Positions 1-8,161 of a stretch of DNA of 64,000 nt are shown here, piece by piece. Within the stretch, counting starts at the first letter, position 1, and the number at the start of each line of letters is the position of its first letter. The position numbers were made by a program, and so were the translations under genes. Source of the stretch: Collimonas sp. OK307 (GTDB lineage: Bacteria > Pseudomonadota > Gammaproteobacteria > Burkholderiales > Burkholderiaceae_D); contig NZ_FOQI01000015.1 of assembly GCF_900113705.1 (NCBI RefSeq), forward strand, positions 1 to 64,000, in the 5' to 3' direction. The notes below the pieces were generated by a model. That model worked only from the letters and a program-made list of their open reading frames with translations, made no database searches and had not been told where the DNA came from.

Positions 1-237
1 GACACGGTAGATATCGATCCGACTGGCACAGTGATGTGGAACGGCACGCCGATGGCCAGCCGTGCTGAACTGGAAGATCGGTTGAAGACGGTGGTTGCAG
101 GCGGCAATATCGATGAAGTGCATCTGCGTCCGAACAAGCTGGTGGAGTACAAGTCGGTCGCTGCCGTGATGGCATCGGCGCAACGGCTGGGCGTAACCAA
201 GATCGGTATCGTCGGTAACGAGCAGTTTATGGAATAA
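1..237 (+). CDS. exbD: ExbD/TolR-family biopolymer transporter, C-terminal part
   Basis: The reading frame is open from base 1 and ends at TAA 235-237, so only the last 78 codons are present. The residues match the periplasmic domain of ExbD, for example LRPNKLVEYKSVAAVMASA followed by GVTKIGIVGNEQ. ExbD works with ExbB and TonB to pass proton-motive force to outer-membrane receptors. Lying just before a GlcNAc/chitin operon, it could energise TonB-dependent uptake of chitooligosaccharides, but this is inferred from position only. The stop codon lies inside a 12-bp tandem repeat. Confidence 0.85.
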   Translation, partial: DTVDIDPTGTVMWNGTPMASRAELEDRLKTVVAGGNIDEVHLRPNKLVEYKSVAAVMASAQRLGVTKIGIVGNEQFME

Positions 238-266
238 ATGCGGGAATAAATGCGGGAATAATTGCG
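231..266. repeat. 12-bp tandem repeat, three units, over the exbD stop codon
   Basis: Units GGAATAAATGCG (231-242), GGAATAAATGCG (243-254) and GGAATAATTGCG (255-266) follow each other without a gap. The exbD stop TAA is in the first unit and each later unit carries a TAA in the same frame, so slippage by whole units would not change the protein. Confidence 0.9.
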
Positions 267-342
267 AGAGCAAATGTAACAAGAATTAGTGTTTTTAAAA
301 TCAGAAAACGCCAGGTCCACGGGTGTTTGCAATAGATTTGTG

Positions 343-390
343 AATACCAATTAAAGACCGGTTGACAGCCGCTTTCTGTCCTCATACAGT
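343..390 (+). promoter_or_regulatory. Probable sigma-70 promoter of the GlcNAc operon with candidate regulator half-sites
   Basis: TTGACA at 362-367 and TACAGT at 385-390 are separated by exactly 17 bp, a near-consensus housekeeping promoter. Directly upstream are AATACCAATT (343-352) and GACCGGTT (356-363), two similar direct half-sites about 10 bp apart that could bind the GntR regulator encoded in the operon. A matching AACTGGTATT, the reverse complement of the first half-site with one change, lies upstream of the second chitinase at 15930-15939. The promoter is well supported; the operator is a guess. Confidence 0.6.
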
Positions 391-456
391 AAATCTGGTT
401 TTTTACCGCTAATAAGAACAATGCCCGTGGCAGATGAAAGCGATGGATGCAACAAC

Positions 457-1371
457 ATGATTGAATACCTGATCGGTGTCGATGGCGGTGGAACCGGCAC
501 TCGCGTGCGGGTTGTGCGCGCTGCCAATGACGATGGCACAGTACTTGCGCTTGGCAAAGGTGGTCCGTCCGGGCTGATGCACGGCGTGGAACAAGCCTGG
601 TCAACTGTGCTGGAAACACTCAATCTCGCATTTTCGAGCGCTGGCCTGGTGCGGCCCGCGCTGGAAAAAATGGCCATCGGATTAGGTCTGGCGGGCGTCA
701 ACAACCGACAGTGGGCCGCAGAATTTTCGGCGAAAAATCCTGGCTTTCGTGAGGCCGTGGTGGAAACCGATGCATTTACCACGCTGGTCGGAGCCCATCA
801 GGGGAATCCTGGCGTCATCATCGCCATTGGTACCGGCAGTGTCGGTGAAGTGCTGACGGCAGATGGCATGCGGCGTGAAGTCGGCGGCTGGGGTTTTCCC
901 GCCAGTGACGAAGCAGGTGGCGCCTGGCTCGGCATGCGCGCCATCACGCACGCCCAGCAAGTGCTGGATGGCCGCGCGCCCGGCAGCGAATTTGCGCGTG
1001 CGCTGCTGCATTTCTGCGGACGCGCCAATACGGTGCATTTCGACAGCCATCGCGACAGCATGTTCGCATGGCTGGCAAACGCCAGCCAGACCAGCTACGC
1101 ACAACTGGCGCCGATCGTGGTCGCCTACGCCGGGCAGGATCGGGCGGCGCGCCAGATCATGCTAAGCGGAGGCCAGGAAGTAGCCAGGATTGCTGCGGCG
1201 CTTGATCCTGCGGGGCAGTTGCCAATTGCATTGTGCGGTGGTCTCGCCGCGCATTTACAAGCATACTTGCCCGCACAGTTGCTGGCACTTGTCGTCAAGC
1301 CGCATGCAGATGCGGCAGCGGGCGCCCTAAGGCTGATCGATGAAAGATTAAAAGGGAAGCAAACATGCTAG
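457..1371 (+). CDS. nagK: N-acetylglucosamine kinase, BadF/BadG/BcrA/BcrD ATPase family
   Basis: The protein of about 304 residues starts with MIEYLIGVDGGGTGTR, the phosphate-1 motif of the ASKHA fold. It also has GVIIAIGTGSVG (phosphate-2) and ALCGGLAAHL near the C terminus. Members of this family phosphorylate cytosolic GlcNAc to GlcNAc-6-P, and some also accept MurNAc. A kinase is needed if free GlcNAc enters by a non-PTS permease or is released by the GH3 enzyme encoded downstream. An in-frame ATG at 421 would add 12 residues; 457 is preferred because the domain begins there. It overlaps the next gene by 7 bp, which indicates translational coupling. Confidence 0.8.
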   Translation: MIEYLIGVDGGGTGTRVRVVRAANDDGTVLALGKGGPSGLMHGVEQAWSTVLETLNLAFSSAGLVRPALEKMAIGLGLAGVNNRQWAAEFSAKNPGFREAVVETDAFTTLVGAHQGNPGVIIAIGTGSVGEVLTADGMRREVGGWGFPASDEAGGAWLGMRAITHAQQVLDGRAPGSEFARALLHFCGRANTVHFDSHRDSMFAWLANASQTSYAQLAPIVVAYAGQDRAARQIMLSGGQEVARIAAALDPAGQLPIALCGGLAAHLQAYLPAQLLALVVKPHADAAAGALRLIDERLKGKQTC

Positions 1372-2099
1372 CTCAGATAGAAAAACTCAAGCCGGATGCC
1401 GCTAGCGACACGCCTTTGTACCTGCAACTGGTCAATCGGCTTTCAGAGCAGATCAACGGCGGCGTCTGGCAACCGGATGAGGCATTGCCATCCGAACGCA
1501 TCCTGGCTGAATCGCTCGAAATATCCAGGGTAACTGCGCGCAAAGCCATCGATGTCTTGTGCGAGCGCGGCATGCTGATCAGGAAGCGCGGTTCCGGCAC
1601 CTACATCACGCCCAAGCTTGAGCAGCCGCTATCGCGCCTGACCAACTTCAGCGAAGAATTGCGGCAACGTGGTTTCCGCCCAGGCTCGCAATGGCTGTTG
1701 CGCGAAACAGGAATTGCCGTCGCCGAGGAAATCCTGGCGCTGGGGTTGTCGCCCAACACAGTAGTGTCGCGCCTGAAACGCTTGCGTACCGCTGACGACG
1801 TGGTAATGGCGATTGAAACCACTACCATCCCGGCACACTACCTGCCCGATCCAAAAGCGGTGACCGACTCTCTGTATGTTCATCTGGAGACCCTCGGTGT
1901 AGCGCCGGTGCGCGCGCTGCAGCATATCCGCGCCATCAACGCCAGCGCCGACCAGGCCAAGCTGGCCGACATCAAGACCGGCGCTGCGATGCTGCATATC
2001 ACGCGCGTCGGCTACCTGGAAAACGGCACGGCGATCGAACTGTCGCATTCGTATTGCCGCAGCGACTACTATGATTTCGTTGCGGAGTTGCGTCGATGA
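1365..2099 (+). CDS. nagR: GntR/HutC-family regulator of the GlcNAc operon
   Basis: This 244-residue protein has an N-terminal winged helix (about residues 17-82, with LPSERILAESLEISRVTARKA and RKRGSGTYI) followed by a UTRA ligand-binding domain. That is the architecture of DasR, NagR and NagQ, which sense GlcN6P or GlcNAc6P. Its position between the kinase and nagA strongly suggests that it represses this operon and perhaps the nearby chitinases. The start overlaps the end of the kinase gene and the end overlaps nagA by ATGA. Confidence 0.85.
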   Translation: MLAQIEKLKPDAASDTPLYLQLVNRLSEQINGGVWQPDEALPSERILAESLEISRVTARKAIDVLCERGMLIRKRGSGTYITPKLEQPLSRLTNFSEELRQRGFRPGSQWLLRETGIAVAEEILALGLSPNTVVSRLKRLRTADDVVMAIETTTIPAHYLPDPKAVTDSLYVHLETLGVAPVRALQHIRAINASADQAKLADIKTGAAMLHITRVGYLENGTAIELSHSYCRSDYYDFVAELRR

Positions 2100-3250
2100 T
2101 GAGTGAACGCCAGCCCGGCGACGACACAGGTAGCAAATTCAAAGGTGAAATCAGAGGCAACGTACTGACCCCGCAAGGCTGGCTTAACGGTATCCTGCAT
2201 TTCGATGGCCGCATCAGCGCGATTGAAGGCGCAGAGGTCGATCCCGAAGACAATCTCGATCCTTACATCCTGCCTGGATTCATCGATTTGCACGTGCATG
2301 GCGGCGGCGGCAAAGACATCATGGATGGCGGCGATGCGGTTCATGTAATCTCTGCGATCCATGCGCGGCATGGCACTACTAGCATGCTTGCGACTACCAT
2401 GACGTCGCCGCTCAGCGACCTGGAACAAGCGCTGGAAGCTTGCGGCGATGCCTGCCGCCAGCGCCGCGCCGGCACTGCGCGCGTGCTCGGCGTGCACCTG
2501 GAAGGCCCTTATATCAATCCTGGAAAACTCGGCGCCCAGCCGGATTTTGCGCAGGAAGCGACATTGCAGAAAGTGGCGCGCCTGAGTGCGATGGCGCCGA
2601 TAAAACTGATTACGGTCGCCCCTGAAATTGCCGGCCATCTCGAAGTGGTGCGCACCCTCAGCGAATCCGGCATGCGGGTGCAGATCGGCCATACCTTGGG
2701 CAGTTATGAAGATGGCGTGCAAGCGTTGCAGCACGGCGCTACCGGGTTCACCCATCTGTTCAATGCCATGACCGGATTCCAGGCACGTGCCCCCGGCATG
2801 GTGGGAGCGGCGCTGGCGCATGCCCGCTATTCGGAACTGATTCCTGATCTGTTGCATGTGCATCCGGGCGCCATCAAGGCTGCCTTGCGCGCCATCCCCA
2901 GGCTGTACTGCGTGACCGATTCGACTGCCGCTACCGGCATGCCTGACGGCGAGTACATGCTAGGGCGGCAGCGGGTCCACAAATGCATGGGCGGGGTCCG
3001 ACTGGCTGACGGCACGCTGGCAGGCAGCACGCTGACCATGGACCAGGCATTACGCAACCTGGTCGGGCTTGGCCTGAGCCTGGCGGATGCGTCGCGCCGG
3101 GTGTCTACCTATGCCGCAGATCACCTGGGCTTGCCGGAACGAGGTCGTCTGGCAAGCGGTTGCAGCGCCGATCTGGTGGTGCTGGACCGGCAGCTCAATT
3201 TAACCGCGGTTTATGTAGAAGGAGAACAGATTGACCTCACAGAAGTTTAG
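2096..3250 (+). CDS. nagA: N-acetylglucosamine-6-phosphate deacetylase
   Basis: This amidohydrolase of 384 residues removes acetate from GlcNAc-6-P to give GlcN-6-P. Visible motifs are the metal-binding HxH in PGFIDLHVHGGGG (H66, H68), the metal-ligand glutamate in HLEGPYINP, the histidine in THLFNAM and the catalytic aspartate in CVTDSTAATG. Length is typical of NagA. The ATG at 2096 overlaps the regulator stop (ATGA); a second ATG follows at 2099. The product feeds the deaminase encoded next. Confidence 0.93.
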   Translation: MMSERQPGDDTGSKFKGEIRGNVLTPQGWLNGILHFDGRISAIEGAEVDPEDNLDPYILPGFIDLHVHGGGGKDIMDGGDAVHVISAIHARHGTTSMLATTMTSPLSDLEQALEACGDACRQRRAGTARVLGVHLEGPYINPGKLGAQPDFAQEATLQKVARLSAMAPIKLITVAPEIAGHLEVVRTLSESGMRVQIGHTLGSYEDGVQALQHGATGFTHLFNAMTGFQARAPGMVGAALAHARYSELIPDLLHVHPGAIKAALRAIPRLYCVTDSTAATGMPDGEYMLGRQRVHKCMGGVRLADGTLAGSTLTMDQALRNLVGLGLSLADASRRVSTYAADHLGLPERGRLASGCSADLVVLDRQLNLTAVYVEGEQIDLTEV

Positions 3251-4268
3251 TTCACAGATGTTGCTGGAAGCGTGTTCCGCAACTGAACACGTAGCGTTGC
3301 AACTTGGACGCGATGGCGACCGTTATGCTGCACTTGGCGCCGCTTTGCGCAGTGCGCAACCGACCTGCGTGCTGACGGTGGCGCGCGGTAGTTCCGATCA
3401 TGCCGCCAACTATTGCGCTTACCTGATCATGGCGCGTCTTGGCCGCATCGTGGCATCGCTGCCGATGTCGCTGGTTACGCTGTACAAGTCACCTTTATTG
3501 ACGCGCGATGCGTTGGCCATCGCGATTTCGCAATCGGGCCAGAGCCCTGATGTGATCGAACCTATTCGTTATTTCCGCGAAGGCGGCGCAACCACGGTGG
3601 CCTTGGTCAACGATATTGCTTCGCCGCTGGCGGCCAGCGCAGAGTGGGCATTGCCATTGCACGCCGGCCCCGAGTTGAGTGTGGCAGCTACCAAGAGCTT
3701 CATTACCAGCCTGGTGGCGGCGGCACGCCTGGTGGCGCATTGGCAGGACGATCCGGAGTTCCTGGCGCAGATCGAAGCGTTGCCGGCCGCGTTGCAGCAG
3801 GCCACCGAGGTTGACTGGTCGGCCGCGATTGAAGTATTGGCGCCAGCTTCCCGCATCATGGTAGTAGGCCGCGGCACCAGTTTTCCGGTGGCGTTGGAAG
3901 CAGCTCTCAAGTTCAAGGAAACCTCGGTGCTGCAGGCCGAGGCATTCAGCGGCGCTGAGATCAAGCACGGCCCGATGGCCTTGATTAACGAAGGTTATCC
4001 CCTGTTGATTTTCGCTACGCGGGGTCCGACGCAAGCGAGTCTGATCAAGCTGGCCGACGAAATGCGCGGCCGCGGCGCACGCGTGTTGTTGGCGGCGCCT
4101 GCCGATGTCAGCGAACGCGATTTGACTTTGCCGGTGGCGCCGACGCCGGATCTGGATCCGATCGTGGCAATCCAGGCGTTTTATGTGATGGCAGCCAATC
4201 TGTCCATCGCGCGCGGACTAGATCCGGACCGTCCGCGTCATCTGAGCAAAGTGACAAAGACAAATTAA
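3231..4268 (+). CDS. nagB2: Glucosamine-6-phosphate deaminase, SIS-domain type (NagB-II)
   Basis: The 345-residue protein consists of two SIS domains (TVARGSSDHAANY, AISQSGQSPDVIEP, then VVGRGTSFPVALEAALKFKE with EIKHGPMALI). It resembles the isomerase half of GlmS but has no glutamine amidotransferase domain. Such stand-alone proteins in nag operons act as GlcN6P deaminases giving fructose-6-P and ammonia, replacing classical NagB. The TTG start at 3231 is favoured because AGGAG at 3220-3224 is well spaced; the first ATG at 3258 has no such site. The first 20 bases overlap nagA. Confidence 0.85.
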   Translation: MTSQKFSSQMLLEACSATEHVALQLGRDGDRYAALGAALRSAQPTCVLTVARGSSDHAANYCAYLIMARLGRIVASLPMSLVTLYKSPLLTRDALAIAISQSGQSPDVIEPIRYFREGGATTVALVNDIASPLAASAEWALPLHAGPELSVAATKSFITSLVAAARLVAHWQDDPEFLAQIEALPAALQQATEVDWSAAIEVLAPASRIMVVGRGTSFPVALEAALKFKETSVLQAEAFSGAEIKHGPMALINEGYPLLIFATRGPTQASLIKLADEMRGRGARVLLAAPADVSERDLTLPVAPTPDLDPIVAIQAFYVMAANLSIARGLDPDRPRHLSKVTKTN

Positions 4269-4298
4269 TCGATTGGCGCAGGCAGATGGAGCAGTGAA

Positions 4299-5867
4299 AT
4301 GGGTAACAGCGTGGGTAACAACGTTAGCAGCACCGATAATAAATCCGATCCTCGAGGCAAACTGAGCGCGGCGCGCCGGATTGCCGGGCAACTGATCATG
4401 ATCCGCATGCCGGGCACGGTGCTGGATGAGGACACCGCGCAGTTCTTGCGCGACAACCATATCCGCGCGGTCTGCCTGTTCCGTCAGAACATGGTGAATG
4501 CCGAACAACTGAGCAAACTGACCGCCGATTTACGGGCGGTAATGGGCCCCAATGCATTGATAGGCATCGATCAGGAAGGCGGCGCCGTGGTACGTGCGAC
4601 CTGGCTGCCGGCGCCACCCGCGGCCATGTCGCTCGGCGCCACCAACGACGTTGCACTGGCGCGTGCAGTTGGCGCTGCAGTAGCGCGCGGCATCAAATCG
4701 CTGGGCTTCAACTGGAATTTTGCGCCGGTGCTGGATCTCAATAATAATCCTGCCAATCCTGTTATCGGCGAGCGCTCTTTCGGCTCCGATCCGCAGCGTG
4801 CTACCGAACTGGCGCTGGCGTGGATGGCGGGTAGCCTGGAGGAGGGCGTGGCTTGCTGCGTCAAGCATTTTCCCGGCCATGGCGACACGCACGTCGACTC
4901 TCATCGCGACCTGCCGACGGTTGCCAAGTCGCGCGCCGCGCTCGATGCGCTGGAGCTGGCGCCGTTCAAGGCGGCGATGAGCGCGCCGGCCATGATGAGC
5001 GCGCATATTGTTTATCCTGCGCTCGACCCTGAACATCCGGCCACCCTGTCGCACAAAATCCTCACCGGTCTGCTGCGCAAAGAATGGAACTATCGCGGCG
5101 TCATCATTACCGATGGCATGGACATGCATGCCATCGCCGGCCGTTACGGCGTCGGCAATGCGGCAGTGCAGGCATTGGCTGCCGGCGCCGACATGGTCAT
5201 GGCCCTGGGCAATCGCAGTACGCAAGAAGAAACCCTGGTGTCGTTGACGATGGCATTGGCTACTGCCGCCGGCGGCAGCGAACTCGGCAGTGCTGCACTT
5301 GCAGCCCGGCTGGCGCGGTTGGATGGCCTGGCCGCCAGCTATCCTTGTGCTGCAGGCGCTTACCCGTTCCTGGCAGAAGCTGCCGATGAACACCTGATGG
5401 CCGATGCATGGCGCCGCGGCCTGACGCTGGTCGGCAATCCTCAGCCTTTAGCTGCAGGTACCAGAATCCGCCTGCTGGCCTGTGCCGATGCTGCCGGTGA
5501 CGGCGTGGCCGAAGCTGGCTTGCCGGCCGAGGCGATCGCCGCGGTGCTGGCACGCCGCTACGATGTCGAACTGGTGACCTTCGAGGGCGACGACAGTTTT
5601 GACTGGGCGAGCTTGCCGGACGATGACAGGGTCGTGATCCTGGCGTCCACCACGCGCTTGCGCTACGGTGAAAAGGCCAGGAAAAACTGGCGTCCGGATC
5701 TCCATCTGGCGCTCTGGAATCCGTTTCAGACACTGGATATAGCGGCGCCGGCGCTGATTACCTACGGCTTCGCCGCCGCGGCGCTGGAGGCGGTTGCCGA
5801 CTGGCTGGCGGGAAGCCTTGAAGCCTGCGGCAAGATGCCTGTGACGATGAAGAGTGAAACGCAATAA
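4299..5867 (+). CDS. nagZ: GH3 beta-N-acetylhexosaminidase (NagZ-like)
   Basis: This 522-residue protein carries the family 3 glycosidase fold with the NagZ signature KHFPGHGDTHVDSH (about 189-202) and a nucleophile segment ITDGMDMHAI (Asp about 272). There is no signal peptide, so it should act in the cytosol, cleaving GlcNAc from chitobiose or muropeptides. It is about 180 residues longer than short NagZ enzymes; the extra C-terminal region (about 345-522) is alpha/beta in appearance, like the second domain of two-domain GH3 enzymes. TGGAG at 4287-4291 fits the ATG at 4299. The following gene is an AmpG-like permease, so it may serve chitobiose use, peptidoglycan recycling, or both. Confidence 0.85.
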   Translation: MGNSVGNNVSSTDNKSDPRGKLSAARRIAGQLIMIRMPGTVLDEDTAQFLRDNHIRAVCLFRQNMVNAEQLSKLTADLRAVMGPNALIGIDQEGGAVVRATWLPAPPAAMSLGATNDVALARAVGAAVARGIKSLGFNWNFAPVLDLNNNPANPVIGERSFGSDPQRATELALAWMAGSLEEGVACCVKHFPGHGDTHVDSHRDLPTVAKSRAALDALELAPFKAAMSAPAMMSAHIVYPALDPEHPATLSHKILTGLLRKEWNYRGVIITDGMDMHAIAGRYGVGNAAVQALAAGADMVMALGNRSTQEETLVSLTMALATAAGGSELGSAALAARLARLDGLAASYPCAAGAYPFLAEAADEHLMADAWRRGLTLVGNPQPLAAGTRIRLLACADAAGDGVAEAGLPAEAIAAVLARRYDVELVTFEGDDSFDWASLPDDDRVVILASTTRLRYGEKARKNWRPDLHLALWNPFQTLDIAAPALITYGFAAAALEAVADWLAGSLEACGKMPVTMKSETQ

Positions 5868-5918
5868 TCATTCCAATAAGCTGAACAACAAGCACTTTTA
5901 CCCACGGTGGCCGTCGAC

Positions 5919-7220
5919 ATGAGCATTCAAGATAAACCCGAGCACCATCCTGCACTTTGGGTGCCGACGCTATATTTTGCCGAGGGCCTGCCGTATTTCG
6001 TGGTGGCGACCATCGCCGGCCTGATGTACAAGAGCATGGGCATGGCCAACGACCAGATCGCCCTGTGGACCGGGATGCTCGGCTTCGTCTGGGTGTTCAA
6101 GCCGCTCTGGAGTCCGTTCCTGGAAGCCGCGCGCAGCAAAAAATCGATCGTGCTGCTGTTTCAGTTTTTCGGCGGCGCCAGTCTCGGACTGGTGGCGCTG
6201 GCACTCCATCTGCCGAATTATTTTGCTGTCAGCATCGCCTTGCTGGGATTGGTGGCGATCGCCTCGGCGACGCATGACATAGCGGCCGATGGCCTGTATA
6301 TCGCCAGTTTGAGCTCTACCCAGCAGGCAACCTATGCCGGCTGGCAGGGCGGGTTTTACAATGTCGCGCGTTTCTTCTCGCTTGGCGGGCTGGTGGTGCT
6401 GGCTGGTTATTTCGAAAAACGCATGGCAGTGGCGCAAGCCTGGAGCCTGATCTTCGGCATGCTCGCAATTAGTATGCTGCTGCTGGCGATCTATCATTTC
6501 TGGGCCTTGCCGGCAGGGCGTAATGTGGCACGCCCGGCGGGCGGGATGGGCGGCGTCTGGCTTACCCTGCGCGATGTGATCATCGATTTTTTCCAGAAAC
6601 CCGGCATCTGGCTGGCCATCGCATTCATCATCCTGTTTCGCGCCGGCGAGGGCCAAATCACTACTATCGGCCCTTTGTTCCTGCGCGCAGCGCGGGCTGA
6701 GGGCGGGCTCGGGTTGGCGACGGCGGAAGTCGGCGCGGTATACGGCACGCTGGCCACGGTAGCATTCATCTGCGGTAGCCTGTTGGGCGGTTATTTCACC
6801 GCCTGGCGCGGTTTGCGACGTAGCATGTTCTTCCTGATCCTGGCGATGAACCTGCCGAATCTGGCTTATTTTTTCCTGAGCACTGCCATGCCAAGCAGCC
6901 TCGGCGTCATCGCTGCCGCCTTGAGCCTGGAAATGTTCGGCTACGGCTTCGGCTTCGTCGGACTGATCCTGTTCATCATGCAGGAGGTCGCGGTTGGTAA
7001 ATATCAGATGGCGCACTACGCGCTTGGCACCGGTATCATGCAGTTGGGTTACGTGCTGTTCAAAATGCTCAGCGGGACCATCCAGGGCGCGCTCGGTTAT
7101 CAGCATTTTTTCCTGTGGGTGCTGATTTCCGCGATACCGGTGTTGATATTGTCGCGCATAGTACCGATCGGACGGCACGAACAGCCGGCCGATGCGGCGG
7201 TGCAACCTGCTGCGGTCTGA
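5919..7220 (+). CDS. ampG: AmpG-family MFS permease (muropeptide or chitooligosaccharide importer)
   Basis: The protein has about 433 residues with 12 hydrophobic segments and begins with a typical AmpG-like N terminus (PTLYFAEGLPYFVV). AmpG proteins import GlcNAc-anhydroMurNAc peptides across the inner membrane. Placed between NagZ and chitin-active enzymes, this one may instead or also carry GlcNAc or chitobiose; no PTS or other sugar transporter is present in the operon. An in-frame GTG lies at 5907, but the ATG at 5919 is the likelier start. Confidence 0.75.
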   Translation: MSIQDKPEHHPALWVPTLYFAEGLPYFVVATIAGLMYKSMGMANDQIALWTGMLGFVWVFKPLWSPFLEAARSKKSIVLLFQFFGGASLGLVALALHLPNYFAVSIALLGLVAIASATHDIAADGLYIASLSSTQQATYAGWQGGFYNVARFFSLGGLVVLAGYFEKRMAVAQAWSLIFGMLAISMLLLAIYHFWALPAGRNVARPAGGMGGVWLTLRDVIIDFFQKPGIWLAIAFIILFRAGEGQITTIGPLFLRAARAEGGLGLATAEVGAVYGTLATVAFICGSLLGGYFTAWRGLRRSMFFLILAMNLPNLAYFFLSTAMPSSLGVIAAALSLEMFGYGFGFVGLILFIMQEVAVGKYQMAHYALGTGIMQLGYVLFKMLSGTIQGALGYQHFFLWVLISAIPVLILSRIVPIGRHEQPADAAVQPAAV

Positions 7221-7227
7221 ACCGGCG

Positions 7228-8139
7228 ATGACGCATTTCTCCCGCCGCTTGCTGGCGCTGGTGTCGATGCTGACGGCGACCAGCGCCATGGCCGATGCTC
7301 CTGCCATTTTTTTTGACGATTTCCACTACGCCGATGCTGCTGCATTAGTAGCCGGCGGTTGGAAGATCCGCGATCAGCCGGGGCATCCGGGTATAGAGAA
7401 CGGGAAGTGGGGGCCGTCCACCGTCAGCCTGGTCGACGATCCGCAGCACGTTGGCCGGCGCCTGCTGCGTTTAGACGCGCGCACAGACGGTACTGCCGAA
7501 GGTACCTACCAGGCGCAACTCTGCCATCAGCGTAAATATTTCGAAGGCACCTACGCCGCGCGGATACGTTTCGCCGATGTGCCTGTGCAAGGGCCTGGCG
7601 GCGATCTGGTGGTCGAATCCTTTTACACTTCCAGTCCGCTAAAGCACGATTTCGATCCGCAATACAGCGAACTGGATTGGGAGTACCTGCCCAATGGCGG
7701 CTGGGGTAATCCACATGGCAGGCTGTACAGCGTGTCATGGCAAACAGTGCAGATGGAACCCTGGAACGCGTTCAACCAGGTACATGAAGAACAGCGCGCG
7801 CTGGGCGGCTGGCATACCTTGCTGACGCAAGTGGCGGCCGGGAAAGTACGCTACTTCCTGGATGGCGTGCAGCTGGATGAGCACGGCGGCCGCAATTACC
7901 CGGCAGTGCCGATGTCGATCAATTTCAATTTGTGGTTCTCGCCCAGCGGCGTGCTGCCTGACACCAAAGTTGAGCGGCGCTACCAGCAGGACCTGGCCTG
8001 GGTGATGCATGTCAAAGATCAGGTGTTGTCGCCGGCGCAGGTTGATGCCGCAGTGAGTGCCTACAGGCGGACCGGCGTCCACCAGGTCGACACGGTAGCC
8101 GCCATGACGCCACCGTTGCCATCCAATTGCGATTTCTAG
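7228..8139 (+). CDS. Secreted GH16-superfamily glycoside hydrolase-like protein
   Basis: From ATG 7228 the protein has 303 residues with a cleavable signal peptide ending near AMA-DAP. The segment YSELDWEYLPNG contains ExDxE (E148, D150, E152), the catalytic signature of clan GH-B family 16, followed by a WHTLLTQ...VRYFLDG stretch typical of the jelly-roll fold. GH16 enzymes usually act on laminarin, agar or similar glucans and galactans. Location between a GlcNAc permease and a chitinase suggests a fungal-wall or chitin-linked substrate, which is inferred only. The start is set by the signal peptide; an upstream ATG at 7192 would overlap ampG. Confidence 0.7.
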   Translation: MTHFSRRLLALVSMLTATSAMADAPAIFFDDFHYADAAALVAGGWKIRDQPGHPGIENGKWGPSTVSLVDDPQHVGRRLLRLDARTDGTAEGTYQAQLCHQRKYFEGTYAARIRFADVPVQGPGGDLVVESFYTSSPLKHDFDPQYSELDWEYLPNGGWGNPHGRLYSVSWQTVQMEPWNAFNQVHEEQRALGGWHTLLTQVAAGKVRYFLDGVQLDEHGGRNYPAVPMSINFNLWFSPSGVLPDTKVERRYQQDLAWVMHVKDQVLSPAQVDAAVSAYRRTGVHQVDTVAAMTPPLPSNCDF

Positions 8140-8161
8140 TAGTCTTGATTAAGCGAGAACC

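Noticed and set aside
5970-7307. 445-codon minus-strand ORF opposite ampG
   Set aside because: Gln/Arg/His-rich translation without hydrophobic segments; a mirror of the permease gene.
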